Shown here piece by piece: positions 7,940-14,443 of a stretch of 30,695 bases of DNA. The stretch covers positions 1 to 30,695 of the IMG/VR virus record IMGVR_UViG_3300042317_000848. The stretch is one strand, 5' to 3'. The DNA is from a virus. The notes under the pieces are model-generated. The model worked only from the letters and a program-made list of their open reading frames with translations, did not search any database and was not told the DNA's origin. Positions within the stretch are counted from its first letter, which is position 1. Each line of letters starts with the position of its first letter. Position numbers and translations under genes: made by a program.

Positions 7940-8272
7940 CTATACCTCGGGACGTTGGCCGCTGAAGTTGACGCGGCGTTCCTGCTCGATCTCTGGCGTC
8001 CACTCGGCGCGGATGGCTGCGGCCCGCTCGGCTATCTGCTCCGGTGTCGGATCGTCGTCGTATCGCCGCTCACGCTCGCGGCGGCCCTGGCCGACCCGCA
8101 CGTCGCGGAGCTGGTCGCGGAGCCTGGTGTCGAGCCGCCGCCGCGTGATCCCGGCCATCTCGGCCGCCTGGTCCCGCGTGTACCCGGACAGCAACGCCAC
8201 CCGAATCGTCTCCTCCTGCTTTCGCGAGAGCATCTTCGCTTGGCACTGCGGCGGGAGCGGAGGCTTCGGCAC
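7940..8272 (-). CDS. HTH DNA-binding protein, possible late regulator
   Basis: A 110-residue protein with GTG start at 8272, with GGAGG seven bases upstream inside the end of rusA. Residues 15-55 contain a sigma-like or resolvase-like HTH: LSRKQEETIRVALLSGYTRD, then QAAEMAGITRRRLDTRLRDQ. A very basic stretch (RVGQGRRERERR) and a helical end DDPTPEQIAERAAAIRAEW follow. It is the last gene of the replication block and lies just ahead of the virion genes, a place where lambdoid phages keep late activators. The DNA-binding call is fair; the late-regulator role is inference. Confidence 0.65.
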   Translation of the reverse strand: MPKPPLPPQCQAKMLSRKQEETIRVALLSGYTRDQAAEMAGITRRRLDTRLRDQLRDVRVGQGRRERERRYDDDPTPEQIAERAAAIRAEWTPEIEQERRVNFSGQRPEV

Positions 8273-8273
8273 G

Positions 8274-8711
8274 TCACAGCCTCCGCACCATGACGAGCGT
8301 CCGCGGGGCCTCGCCGCGCTCGGCGTAGCGCTTCCGGCATCTGCCGTCGATGACCTGGTCGTCGTCATGCCAGAGGATGCCCGTGAGGGCGTCGCAGATT
8401 CCCTTTGCCAGGTTGTCCCAGTCGCACCGAGGCGGCCACGCCGGGGCGTCTGCCGCGAGGCCCGACTTCCGCCAGTGACTCGGCGGCCTGCCGAACACGG
8501 CCTCGATCTCGACAGCCACCGGGCCAGCCGTCGGCCAGCCTTCGACACGGGCCGCCCGGCCGACGAGGGCGATCGTCTCCCGGTAGGCGTGGATCGGGTG
8601 ATGGGCCGGGATGTAGGCATGGGCGAACCGGCCGCGGGCGGCGACCTTGTGCCGCGGCTGCGGGACCGGCTGGCCCGGCACCTCGAAGACGATCTCGGAG
8701 GGAGCATCCAT
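8274..8711 (-). CDS. rusA: RusA-family Holliday junction resolvase
   Basis: A 145-residue endonuclease that cuts four-way DNA junctions during phage recombination or before packaging. The family opening VPGQPVPQPR is at 11-20, and the catalytic block CDWDNLAKGICDALTGILWH spans 96-115, giving Asp97, Asp99 and Lys103, followed by HDDDQVIDGRCRKRY (Asp116-118). These match the essential acidic residues and lysine of RusA. ATG at 8711 has only a weak ribosome binding site. It fits with the Sak4-like ATPase and SSB-like protein as a recombination set. Confidence 0.92.
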   Translation of the reverse strand: MDAPSEIVFEVPGQPVPQPRHKVAARGRFAHAYIPAHHPIHAYRETIALVGRAARVEGWPTAGPVAVEIEAVFGRPPSHWRKSGLAADAPAWPPRCDWDNLAKGICDALTGILWHDDDQVIDGRCRKRYAERGEAPRTLVMVRRL

Positions 8712-8760
8712 GCCCCCGAATCGTCAGCCGGGCCGCCGGCTCAATCCATGCCCGCCGCCG

Positions 8761-9063
8761 TCACCGGACCTCGTTCAGCGTCCGATTCCAGGCCTCGACC
8801 TCGTCCCACTCGTGATCGCCATCGTAGGCCACGGGAATTAACTCCGTGCCGTAGATCTCGTCGAGGGCTGTCGCGACGGCTCCCAGCCTCACCAGGCTGA
8901 TCGGCTTTAGCCCCTTGTCGAAGCAGGCCCGTAGGTAGAGCTGGTCGGCGGCCTGGTAGTAATCGAGCCAGAGCTTCGCCGGCACGTCGTCGAGGTCGGC
9001 CTTCGAGAAGTAGACCGCCGCCGTCTTCGCGAGTTGCTCTTGCGTGATGTCGACGTAGGCCAT
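8761..9063 (-). CDS. Hypothetical protein (100 aa)
   Basis: An acidic, mostly helical protein with no recognised family: ITQEQLAKTAAVYFSKADLD, then VPAKLWLDYYQAADQLYLRA, then RLGAVATALDEIYGTELIPV. It has no membrane segment, signal or cysteine cluster. It lies between the replication initiator and rusA with short gaps (36 and 49 bp), so it is probably an early gene connected with DNA metabolism, but no function can be read from it. Confidence 0.7.
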   Translation of the reverse strand: MAYVDITQEQLAKTAAVYFSKADLDDVPAKLWLDYYQAADQLYLRACFDKGLKPISLVRLGAVATALDEIYGTELIPVAYDGDHEWDEVEAWNRTLNEVR

Positions 9064-9099
9064 GCCGTGAGTGTCGCCGCCGCCTCCGCTGCGGCGAAG

Positions 9100-9966
9100 T
9101 TACGAGGCCTCCGCCCGGAGCTGCTCCGCGAGTCGCCGCTTCGTCGCCTCGAACCTGGCCGCGTCGTCGCCTGCGAAGGCCTGCGGCGGCGGCCGGTCGT
9201 CGAAGCCGCCACGGGCCGGGCGTGGCCGCTGCTCGCGCTCGTTGTCGAACTGGCCGCCGAGGATCTTGTCGACGAAACCGGCCGCCACGAACTGCGGCAG
9301 CGTGACCGGGTCGCGGAAGTAGCGGCAGCGTGGCAAGGCCTCGATGGCCGCCAGGGCCTTCGGGAACCAGCCCTCCTCGGCCAGGCGGTCGGCCGCCTTC
9401 TCCGGCGGGTCGGGCAGCTTCCAGGGCCGCCCGGTGCCGTCCGCCCAGGCCTTGCGGAGCGTGTCCCAGCCCGCCGGGGCCGCTGCCTCCTGGCCCTCGT
9501 GTTCATCCGACGGAGGGGAAGAAGAAGAATTTCTATCTCCTCTATCTCTTCTCTCTAGGGCGCGTCGCGCCCCCGGTTGGGGCGCTGTGCGCCCCCGTGC
9601 GGGGCGCGTTGCGCCCCCAGCCTTGTCGACGGCGTGGCGGACTGACGCTAAAGCCCGTGATTTTGCCGACTTAGAGAAACGGCGATCCCATCCGGGGATA
9701 GCAACGGTTCCGTTTTCGTCGTCAATCACGAGCCAGCCCACCGCCTCGACCTCCCGCCAGAACTCGTCGTCGCCTCCGCACAGCCTCGCCAGGAGCCGGA
9801 GGGACATCCTGGCCGTGCCGTCGGAGGAGTTGAGCGAGGCCCAGCCCCAGAGCATCACGAGCCGCCCGACGACCTGGTCCGGCTGGAGCCCGGTCCGGTC
9901 GACGAGCTCGAGCACCTCCGGCTTTTGCGGGAGGCATACGTCATAGGGAATCCATTCACCGGCCAA
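9100..9966 (-). CDS. Replication initiation protein (lambda O / DnaD-like) carrying iteron-like repeats
   Basis: A 288-residue protein. Residues 1-105 form a winged-helix-like domain typical of phage replication initiators and replisome organisers: EWIPYDVCLPQKPEVLELVD, then VGRLVMLWGWASLNSSDGT, then FWREVEAVGWLVIDDENGTV. A low-complexity linker (about 105-165) and a C-terminal helical region (WFPKALAAIEALPRCRYFRD, PVTLPQFVAAGFVDKIL) follow, perhaps for loading the helicase. The start is TTG at 9966, chosen because AGGAGG lies six bases upstream and no in-frame ATG or GTG precedes the conserved WIPYDV segment. Three 22-bp DNA repeats lie within the linker (codons 117-137), as iterons do in lambda O. 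Confidence 0.78.
   Translation of the reverse strand: MAGEWIPYDVCLPQKPEVLELVDRTGLQPDQVVGRLVMLWGWASLNSSDGTARMSLRLLARLCGGDDEFWREVEAVGWLVIDDENGTVAIPGWDRRFSKSAKSRALASVRHAVDKAGGATRPARGRTAPQPGARRALERRDRGDRNSSSSPPSDEHEGQEAAAPAGWDTLRKAWADGTGRPWKLPDPPEKAADRLAEEGWFPKALAAIEALPRCRYFRDPVTLPQFVAAGFVDKILGGQFDNEREQRPRPARGGFDDRPPPQAFAGDDAARFEATKRRLAEQLRAEAS
9557..9618. repeat. Three tandem 22-bp palindromic repeats: candidate replication origin iterons
   Basis: Copies begin at 9557, 9579 and 9601, exactly 22 bp apart. Copies two and three are GGGGCGC-NNN-GCGCCCC (7-bp arms, 3-bp spacer). Copy one starts with A and has 6-bp arms. Because 22 is not a multiple of three, the repeats fall in different frames and do not encode a protein repeat, so DNA-level selection is likely. 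A purine/pyrimidine-biased, AT-richer tract (about 9518-9557) lies next to them and could unwind. The arrangement resembles the iterons inside the lambda O gene. Confidence 0.7.
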
Positions 9967-10159
9967 AAGCCACCTCCTTGCCTTTGTCTAGGAACCATTC
10001 ACGCCTGAAGTCTGCCCACCTCATGCCGCCGCCGTTTGCCCTGTGGGCCAGGTAGGCCACGACGGCCTGCTCCGTCTCCGGGTCTCGGTTGGCCTCCTGG
10101 GCCGCCTTGCGTGCGGCCAGGTCTTCGCGGCGGCGCTGCTCAAGCCATTCATTTAGCAT
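9956..10159 (-). CDS. Small helical protein (67 aa) ahead of the initiator
   Basis: A charged protein: an N-terminal helix LNEWLEQRRREDLAARKAAQ, then TEQAVVAYLAHRANGGGMRW and ADFRREWFLDKGKEVAFG. The family is not recognised. It overlaps the HNH gene upstream by 11 bp and the TTG start of the initiator downstream by 11 bp. Its 3' end contains the AGGAGG of the initiator, so it may couple initiator translation. A replication accessory role is inferred from position only. Confidence 0.65.
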   Translation of the reverse strand: MLNEWLEQRRREDLAARKAAQEANRDPETEQAVVAYLAHRANGGGMRWADFRREWFLDKGKEVAFGR

Positions 10160-10772
10160 TTGGAATGCGCTCGGCTATGTCGTGATGGCGGTTTGACTTC
10201 CCTAGATTGCACTCGTCGCACGACGCCACAAGGTTTTCGATGTCGTCAGAGCCACCAAGGGACTTTGGCATCACATGATCGATGTGTAGCTTCTTCTCAG
10301 ACGCATCCGCGCCGCAGTAAACGCACCTAAAGCCGTCGCGTCGAAGAACTGCAAATCGCACCGACTTCTTTATCCCAGTCCTTTTTTTGTGCCTTGAAAA
10401 AAGAGGGACGATATGGGTCTGAATGTCTTCAGGTCTGAGGTAGTCTGACTCCATCCTCTTAAGCCCAACCTTGTAAAGATTGCACTCAATCCGCAGTCTC
10501 TCCAGAGCTGTTGAGTGGTACGTGTCGTGCGGAGATGGAGATATTCCGAGCGATGTTGAAAACCTCCACTTGATTAAGTCGCAGACCTTATCTCCTCGCT
10601 CTTTTGAGTCCCATCCCTGCTGGAATCCTCTCCGGCATGACTTCTCGCAGCACCTCGCTATAAGCCTCAAAAGCATCGTTTTGTGGCTGTCTTCAAGCCC
10701 GCGAAACTCATCAAGCGCGAGCCCGTGCAGCGGGCTTGTTTCGTCGAAAATCGCCACGTCAATATCCTTCAC
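10149..10772 (-). CDS. HNH endonuclease, low-GC insertion (possible homing endonuclease)
   Basis: A 207-residue protein with GTG start at 10772 (GTGA overlap with the previous stop; GGAGG eight bases upstream). Residues 1-130 form a helical domain of unknown family. Residues 140-195 are a complete HNH core: FRCVYCGADASEKKLHIDHV (Cys150, Cys153, His166), NLVASCDECN (Asn180, Cys185, Cys188) and LGKSNR. Its DNA is unlike its neighbours: 10381-10440 has 26 G+C in 60, against 50 of 60 at 9181-9240. That and its place amid replication genes suggest recent arrival as a mobile HNH gene. A nicking activity is known for the family; the target here is unknown. Confidence 0.9.
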   Translation of the reverse strand: MKDIDVAIFDETSPLHGLALDEFRGLEDSHKTMLLRLIARCCEKSCRRGFQQGWDSKERGDKVCDLIKWRFSTSLGISPSPHDTYHSTALERLRIECNLYKVGLKRMESDYLRPEDIQTHIVPLFSRHKKRTGIKKSVRFAVLRRDGFRCVYCGADASEKKLHIDHVMPKSLGGSDDIENLVASCDECNLGKSNRHHDIAERIPNAK

Positions 10773-11071
10773 GTCTTCACCCTCCACACCCGCTCTGGCC
10801 GTCCACTCGCCGATGGCCTGGTCGTCCCGGTCGGCTCGACGCGCCCGGCCACCTCGAGGCCGTGCATCCGTCGTGCGACCTGTTGCTCCGTGAGACCGCA
10901 CCGGGCCGCGATCTCGTCCTTCGTCCCAGGCCCCACGGCCAGGGCCTCGACGATCCGCCGCTCCTGCTCGCCTAGGAACCGCTTCGCCGCGATCCCGGCC
11001 GCCTTGCTCGTCGGCGGGTCCATCGCCCGCCAGAGCGGAAGGTCGCAGCGTGTCTCGATGATCGTTGCCAT
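10769..11071 (-). CDS. Winged-helix DNA-binding protein
   Basis: A 100-residue protein. After LPLWRAMDPPTSKAAGIAA, residues 35-80 form a winged HTH: QERRIVEALAVGPGTKDEIA, then ARCGLTEQQVARRMHGLEVA and GRVEPTG, closing with the wing ERVWRV. The pattern is that of MarR-like wHTH domains often found in phage early regions. ATG 11071 has GAGGAG seven bases upstream. It is separated by 122 bp from the gene before it, the largest gap in this operon, where a promoter or operator could lie. Role as repressor or activator cannot be told. Confidence 0.75.
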   Translation of the reverse strand: MATIIETRCDLPLWRAMDPPTSKAAGIAAKRFLGEQERRIVEALAVGPGTKDEIAARCGLTEQQVARRMHGLEVAGRVEPTGTTRPSASGRPERVWRVKT

Positions 11072-11193
11072 CCGTGATCTCCTCGTGTCTTGGCGGCGTC
11101 TCGTGCCGCTGACGGTTGGCGTCCGGTGGAGGGTGTCCCGTCGCCCACTGCTCGCGATGTACGGCTCCTCGAGCTGACCGGCCGATACCGCTC
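11072..11193. promoter_or_regulatory. 122-bp gap ahead of the winged-helix gene
   Basis: No convincing ORF and no clear -35/-10 pair is visible. The gap ends with the GAGGAG ribosome binding site of the winged-helix gene. In an otherwise gapless operon its size makes a regulatory site plausible, but nothing specific is seen. Confidence 0.2.
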
Positions 11194-11406
11194 TTAGGCG
11201 GACCCACGGCGGGGCCGGGCTTGCTCCTCTGTGACTGGTGGTAGTGCCATCTGGAGGCGAAGGAGCGGGTCGGACCAACTGGCCCTGATCCGCGCCTTCG
11301 CCGCCTCGAGCTCTTCCGGCGTCGGGTCCGGGGCGCGGACCGTAATGCCTCCATGCTTCCCGAGATTCGCGACGAGCGACGTGTCATCCGTGACGACGCT
11401 GTGCAT
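11194..11406 (-). CDS. Hypothetical protein (70 aa)
   Basis: A small protein in two parts: HSVVTDDTSLVANLGKHGGI and a helix TPEELEAAKARIRASWSDPL, with a basic, disordered end. The family is not recognised. Its ATG follows the stop of the 85-residue gene at once (CTAG-ATG), so it is translationally coupled. The pattern TPEELEAAKARIRASW is similar to TPEQIAERAAAIRAEW near the end of the HTH protein at 7940-8272, which may reflect a shared short helix. Confidence 0.6.
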   Translation of the reverse strand: MHSVVTDDTSLVANLGKHGGITVRAPDPTPEELEAAKARIRASWSDPLLRLQMALPPVTEEQARPRRGSA

Positions 11407-11664
11407 CTAGTAGCCCTCCTGGTCCAATCGTTCCGCCTCACGCTCCGTCAGCCGGCACGCCGGCACGCCTGGCCGCAGCCTGGCCGACGGCAGGTTCCGC
11501 CACCGCTCGCGGGCCTCGTCCTCGAGACGCCGCTCCTCGCGGGCCACAGGGTCCGCGAGCTCGGCGAGCTCGGCGTCGAGGCTGTCGATCAGCCGCCGCC
11601 GCTCGCGGGCCGCCTCCATCGCGTCCTCTTCCGGCTCGTAGTCGTCCTCGTCGTCTCGTCGCAT
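11407..11664 (-). CDS. Hypothetical charged coiled-coil protein (85 aa)
   Basis: Highly charged and helical: DDEDDYEPEEDAMEAARERR, then RLIDSLDAELAELADPVARE, then ERRLEDEARERWRNLPSARL. It is likely a coiled coil, with no known domain. ATG at 11664 has GGAGG six bases upstream. It lies 10 bp after the SSB-like gene within the recombination block. It could be a partner of DNA-binding proteins, but nothing in the sequence proves that. Confidence 0.65.
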   Translation of the reverse strand: MRRDDEDDYEPEEDAMEAARERRRLIDSLDAELAELADPVAREERRLEDEARERWRNLPSARLRPGVPACRLTEREAERLDQEGY

Positions 11665-11674
11665 GGCAGGCCTC

Positions 11675-12178
11675 CTAGAACGGGATGTCGTCGGGGGCCA
11701 GGTCCACCGCCGCCGCCGGCTTCGGCCGGGGCGTCGTCCGCTTCTCGATCTCCTTCGGGAGCGGCTTCGTGCCGGCCAGCCACTTCACGCGGACGTATTC
11801 CCGACCGCTGGCGGCCGCCGCCTGGGTCGTCTCGATGGGGGCCGTCTGGCCCTTCAGCCGCTCGCAGAAGGCCGGGAACGCCTCGCCCTTCTCCGGGGCG
11901 TGGATGCCGGCCGACCGGCAGATGCCCTCGATGATGCCCCGCATCTGGACGGGGACGATGTCCTCGGCCAGGCGGTAGCCGTGGACCGCTACCTTCACGA
12001 CGAGCGACTTCCCGGTCGGGTTGCGCTCGCTCACCTTGAACCCAAGATCCTTGACCTCGGCCACGACGATCTTCCCGACGTGCTTCCCATCGGGCAGCAT
12101 CGGCAGGTCGGCGGCTGGCGTCGCCTCCTGTTGCGTCTCGGCTTCCTGCTCCCACCACTCGCCAAACGTGTCGGTCAT
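11675..12178 (-). CDS. Putative single-stranded DNA-binding protein (SSB-like)
   Basis: A 167-residue protein. Residues 25-135 are a beta-rich, OB-fold-like region (DGKHVGKIVVAEVKDLGFKV; GKSLVVKVAVHGYRL; REYVRVKWLAG), then a Pro/Lys linker and the C-terminal tip APDDIPF. The acidic tip ending in IPF is the hallmark by which SSBs recruit partner proteins. It follows a Sak4-like ATPase, and Sak4 annealing is known to be stimulated by a cognate SSB, which supports the call. Start ATG 12178 overlaps the stop of the 34-residue peptide (ATGA); an upstream GTG in frame is less likely. Confidence 0.7.
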   Translation of the reverse strand: MTDTFGEWWEQEAETQQEATPAADLPMLPDGKHVGKIVVAEVKDLGFKVSERNPTGKSLVVKVAVHGYRLAEDIVPVQMRGIIEGICRSAGIHAPEKGEAFPAFCERLKGQTAPIETTQAAAASGREYVRVKWLAGTKPLPKEIEKRTTPRPKPAAAVDLAPDDIPF

Positions 12179-12279
12179 TTCTTCACCTTCTTTCCCTTCG
12201 TCTTCGCGGCCGTCTTCTTCGCCGCCGGCCGCTGCGGCTTTTGCTTCAGTCCAGCCCACCCAACGTCATGCCACGCCAT
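12175..12279 (-). CDS. Tiny lysine/alanine-rich basic peptide (34 aa)
   Basis: A 34-codon ORF from ATG 12279 to TGA 12175, with AGGGAG nine bases upstream. It overlaps the ATPase end by 14 bp, and its stop overlaps the SSB-like start as ATGA, the coupling used throughout this genome. The peptide starts MAWHDVGWAGLKQKPQRP, then AAKKTAAKTKGKKVKK: half of the last 16 residues are Lys, like histone H1 or HC2 tails. It may bind nucleic acid, or may exist mainly to couple translation of the next gene. I see no homologue. Confidence 0.55.
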   Translation of the reverse strand: MAWHDVGWAGLKQKPQRPAAKKTAAKTKGKKVKK

Positions 12280-13201
12280 CGGCGACTTCTCCCTCGATGC
12301 TGGCGGAGCGGGCTTCGATCTGGTCCGTGAGCGCCTCCCACTGGGCCGTCGAGAACGTGCCGTCGGCGAGGTAGGCGTCGATCCGCCGCCGGCACGTCGC
12401 GATTGACTTCGACGAGTCGGCCGCGGCGATGGCCTTCGAGGCCTTCGTCATGAGGGCCGGCACGTCGGCCGTCGTGGCCGGCTTCAGTTGCGGCCGCGGG
12501 GCCGCCGGGGCCTCGCCGTCGGTGAGCCATGCGGCGAGCTTCTTCCCAAGATCCTCACCCGCCTCGCGGATGACGGCGTCTTTGAGGAAGGCCGCCCGCG
12601 TCTTCGTCACGACCAGGTCGTGATCCTGGGTGACATCACCCACAACCGTGAACTCGTACTCGAGGCCGTCTCGCTGGACCGGCTGGAGGCCGACCTTGCG
12701 GACCTGGTTCCGGCCGCCGACGTTCTCGACGATGTACTCGACCTTGCTCCGCAGCGTGCAAATGACGTGCAGCGGGGCCGCGAGGATTGCCTCGACCAGG
12801 GCGTTGTGCCGTGGCGTGGCGTCCCGCCAGGCTCCGAAGTTGCCGCCGCCCTGGTTCCGCTTCCCTGCCTTGTCGACGAACTCGAGGATGCCGCCCTTCC
12901 CGGCCCAGGCATGGGAAAGGCTGTCGATGATGAGCACGCCGTAGCCGCCGTCGACCGCCTGGCCGATAGCCTCGATGAACCGCTCCACCTCGTAGGAGTC
13001 GAGCTCGAGCACGTCGAACTCGATGCCACGCTCCCCGCTGTAGAGGCTCGCGGAGCCACGCTCGGTGTCGATAACGGCGATCCGGCCGCCCAGGCCAGCC
13101 GCCACCCGTAGAGCCGTCATCGTCTTTCCGCTGCCTGCCGGGCCGATGAGCCCGAGCCGCAGCTTGGCCTGTGCCTTCGTCGCCCTTTGAAAACCGCTCA
13201 T
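12266..13201 (-). CDS. Sak4-type RecA-like ATPase (single-strand annealing recombinase)
   Basis: A 311-residue protein. Walker A GPAGSGKT is at residues 20-27, followed by IAVIDTERGSA; Walker B VLIIDS is at 89-94. The rest of the core (residues 100-230) carries HVICTLRSKVEYIV, which resembles the sensor strand of phage nucleotide-binding AAA_24/Sak4 proteins. These are remote RecA relatives that anneal single strands with help from an SSB. The C-terminal 70 residues form a helical extension. ATG 13201 has AGGAGG four bases upstream and overlaps the previous stop (ATGA). The ATPase call is firm; Sak4 membership is likely. Confidence 0.85.
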   Translation of the reverse strand: MSGFQRATKAQAKLRLGLIGPAGSGKTMTALRVAAGLGGRIAVIDTERGSASLYSGERGIEFDVLELDSYEVERFIEAIGQAVDGGYGVLIIDSLSHAWAGKGGILEFVDKAGKRNQGGGNFGAWRDATPRHNALVEAILAAPLHVICTLRSKVEYIVENVGGRNQVRKVGLQPVQRDGLEYEFTVVGDVTQDHDLVVTKTRAAFLKDAVIREAGEDLGKKLAAWLTDGEAPAAPRPQLKPATTADVPALMTKASKAIAAADSSKSIATCRRRIDAYLADGTFSTAQWEALTDQIEARSASIEGEVADGVA

Positions 13202-13395
13202 AGAACCTCCTTAGAAATGCCGCTTTCCGATCCCTCGGTCCGCGGCTTGTGGTTGCATCCGTGCCCCGCCGGCATCCGCCGGCATCCTCGCCGCCTGCAT
13301 CCGTTGCAGCCGGCGTCGTCCTTGTGCGCGAGAATCGATAGGTAGGCGAAGGCCGCCCCGATCCAGAGAACGGCGAGCCAGTCGAGCGAGCTCAT
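13198..13395 (-). CDS. Small Cys-rich membrane protein (65 aa)
   Basis: Residues 4-22 (LDWLAVLWIGAAFAYLSIL) form one transmembrane segment. The remainder has a Cys/His cluster: CNGCRRRGC and HGCNH, a possible metal site, with Arg-rich spacing. Both ends overlap neighbours as ATGA. The family is not recognised. An inner-membrane protein with a cytoplasmic Cys/His tail expressed early might alter the host membrane, but this is inference. Confidence 0.65.
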   Translation of the reverse strand: MSSLDWLAVLWIGAAFAYLSILAHKDDAGCNGCRRRGCRRMPAGHGCNHKPRTEGSESGISKEVL

Positions 13396-13637
13396 AAACG
13401 GACCCTCCCCTCGAAGTCCTCGAGGTAGGGCCTTGCGTCTTCCCAGGCCATCCGAGCGGCCAGCACGACCGCGGCGTCGGCGTCGTAGCCGGCCCGCTTG
13501 CCGACCCGCTGGCCGCTCTGCCTCATGTCGGCGATGAGAGCGCCGAGGGCTCGCACGGCCGACATCACGCGGGCCAGGTGGAAGGTCCGGCTCCGCTCGG
13601 CCATGTCTCGCTCTCGGTGATACGGTGCGCGATCCAT
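13392..13637 (-). CDS. Hypothetical protein (81 aa)
   Basis: A helical protein: RSRTFHLARVMSAVRALGAL, then IADMRQSGQRVGKRAGYDAD, then AAVVLAARMAWEDARPYLED. No known domain, membrane segment or signal is seen. ATG 13637 has GGAGG eight bases upstream, a strong site. An internal ATG at codon 12 is possible. It sits in the early operon ahead of the recombination genes. Confidence 0.65.
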   Translation of the reverse strand: MDRAPYHRERDMAERSRTFHLARVMSAVRALGALIADMRQSGQRVGKRAGYDADAAVVLAARMAWEDARPYLEDFEGRVRL

Positions 13638-13649
13638 CGCGGTGGCCTC

Positions 13650-13880
13650 CTAAAGCGAGACGATGTCGTCCGCGAAGATCGTCGACCGGTTGCCGGCCTC
13701 GTCGGCGACGACGTAGGCCCCTAGCGGCGTGACCTCGATCACGCGGGCCGCCGCCGGGTAGGTCATGTCGGCACGTCGGAACCAGACCTGGTCGCCGACC
13801 GCGTGCTCCGCCGGCTTGCGGCCGTAGGTCTCGGCCATCCCCTCTGCCGCGCCGAGGTATTCGTTTTCGTGGGCGTCCAT
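13650..13880 (-). CDS. Hypothetical SH3/KOW-like small protein (76 aa)
   Basis: After a short helix (NEYLGAAEGMAETYG) the protein is beta-rich: EHAVGDQVWFRRADMTYPAA, then ARVIEVTPLGAYVVADEAGN, then RSTIFADDIVSL. The VGDQVWF...ARVIEV...GAYVV layout resembles a small SH3-like or KOW-type barrel, often seen in phage early proteins. The family assignment is only a fold guess. GGAG lies nine bases ahead of ATG 13880. Confidence 0.65.
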   Translation of the reverse strand: MDAHENEYLGAAEGMAETYGRKPAEHAVGDQVWFRRADMTYPAAARVIEVTPLGAYVVADEAGNRSTIFADDIVSL

Positions 13881-13925
13881 GCCTGCTATCTCCGTTAGGT
13901 GAGATTGAGAACGAAAAAAAGAGAA

Positions 13926-13997
13926 TCAGTTCGCGAGCCCGGCGGAAACGATCCGCACGAGCATCACCAAAACCTCGATCCAAAACTCCGCGTTCAT
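13926..13997 (-). CDS. 23-residue hydrophobic peptide
   Basis: ATG 13997 to TGA 13926 encodes MNAEFWIEVLVMLVRIVSAG then LAN. An excellent AGGAGG lies six bases upstream, better than that of many large genes here. Residues 5-20 are hydrophobic with one Arg, so it may lie along or across the membrane. It could be a small membrane-acting early peptide or a leader peptide that sets translation of the following genes. It ends 45 bp ahead of the next ATG. Confidence 0.5.
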   Translation of the reverse strand: MNAEFWIEVLVMLVRIVSAGLAN

Positions 13998-14127
13998 GTG
14001 GTGCCTCCTTGCACTCGACTCCAGCCGGTCATCCATGACGCTGGCGGGAGACTAATTCAGTTATCGGAGATTGGTCAATGCCAGTTCAGCCGTTTTTTTC
14101 TGGCGAGAAAATGCCCGGGAAAGCACG
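13998..14127 (-). promoter_or_regulatory. AT-richer intergenic region, possible early promoter
   Basis: This 130-bp gap is clearly richer in A/T than its surroundings. On the minus strand TTGACC (14078-14073) matches five of six -35 positions; the region 15-17 bases on (AATTAGTC) is only a poor -10. An inverted repeat GCCAG/CTGGC flanks a seven-base homopolymer run near 14080-14104. A promoter for the early genes would fit here, but no single -10 stands out. Confidence 0.3.
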
Positions 14128-14436
14128 CTATTTTCCGAGGGCCGCCGAGATGGCGTCGGAGACCTGGCCCTTGCTAGCACCGGGCGGGACGGCGATTCCG
14201 AGATGCTTCGCGTAGTCGAGCTGCTTGGCTGTCGGTGGGTCGGTCCGCCAGGCGTCCGGAAGCCTGGGCCAGGACAGCACGACGGCGGCGATAGCCAGGC
14301 CGCAGCCGTAGGGCATCATCCCTGCGGGCTTGTCGCCAGTGACGGAGAAGAAGAGCAGCACGGCGGAAACGCCACCGACGAAGAAGAGCCCGATGGCACG
14401 GACGAAAAACCGGAGCACGTCGACGAGCTTGGACAT
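14128..14436 (-). CDS. Membrane protein with C-terminal SAP-like TAKQLDYAKHLG motif
   Basis: A 102-residue protein with two predicted membrane segments (FFVRAIGLFFVGGVSAVLLF, residues 10-29; GCGLAIAAVVLSW, residues 44-56) and a C-terminal domain TAKQLDYAKHLGIAVPPGAS then KGQVSDAISAALG. That last motif is a short helical module common in phage and plasmid proteins, where it is often annotated as SAP- or TAKQ-like. Early expression beside the integrase regulator suggests a superinfection or membrane role, which is unproven. The gap to the upstream regulator is 7 bp. Confidence 0.72.
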   Translation of the reverse strand: MSKLVDVLRFFVRAIGLFFVGGVSAVLLFFSVTGDKPAGMMPYGCGLAIAAVVLSWPRLPDAWRTDPPTAKQLDYAKHLGIAVPPGASKGQVSDAISAALGK

Positions 14437-14443
14437 CTGACAC

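Noticed and set aside
9557-9618. CRISPR array or protein-level repeat
   Set aside because: Three units of 22 bp with almost no spacer and out of codon phase fit iterons, not CRISPR repeats or amino acid repeats.
10149-11441. 430-codon single ORF containing the HNH protein
   Set aside because: The N-terminal 220 codons overlap the winged-helix gene and others with shadow composition; the GTGA-coupled GTG at 10772 gives a compact HNH protein.
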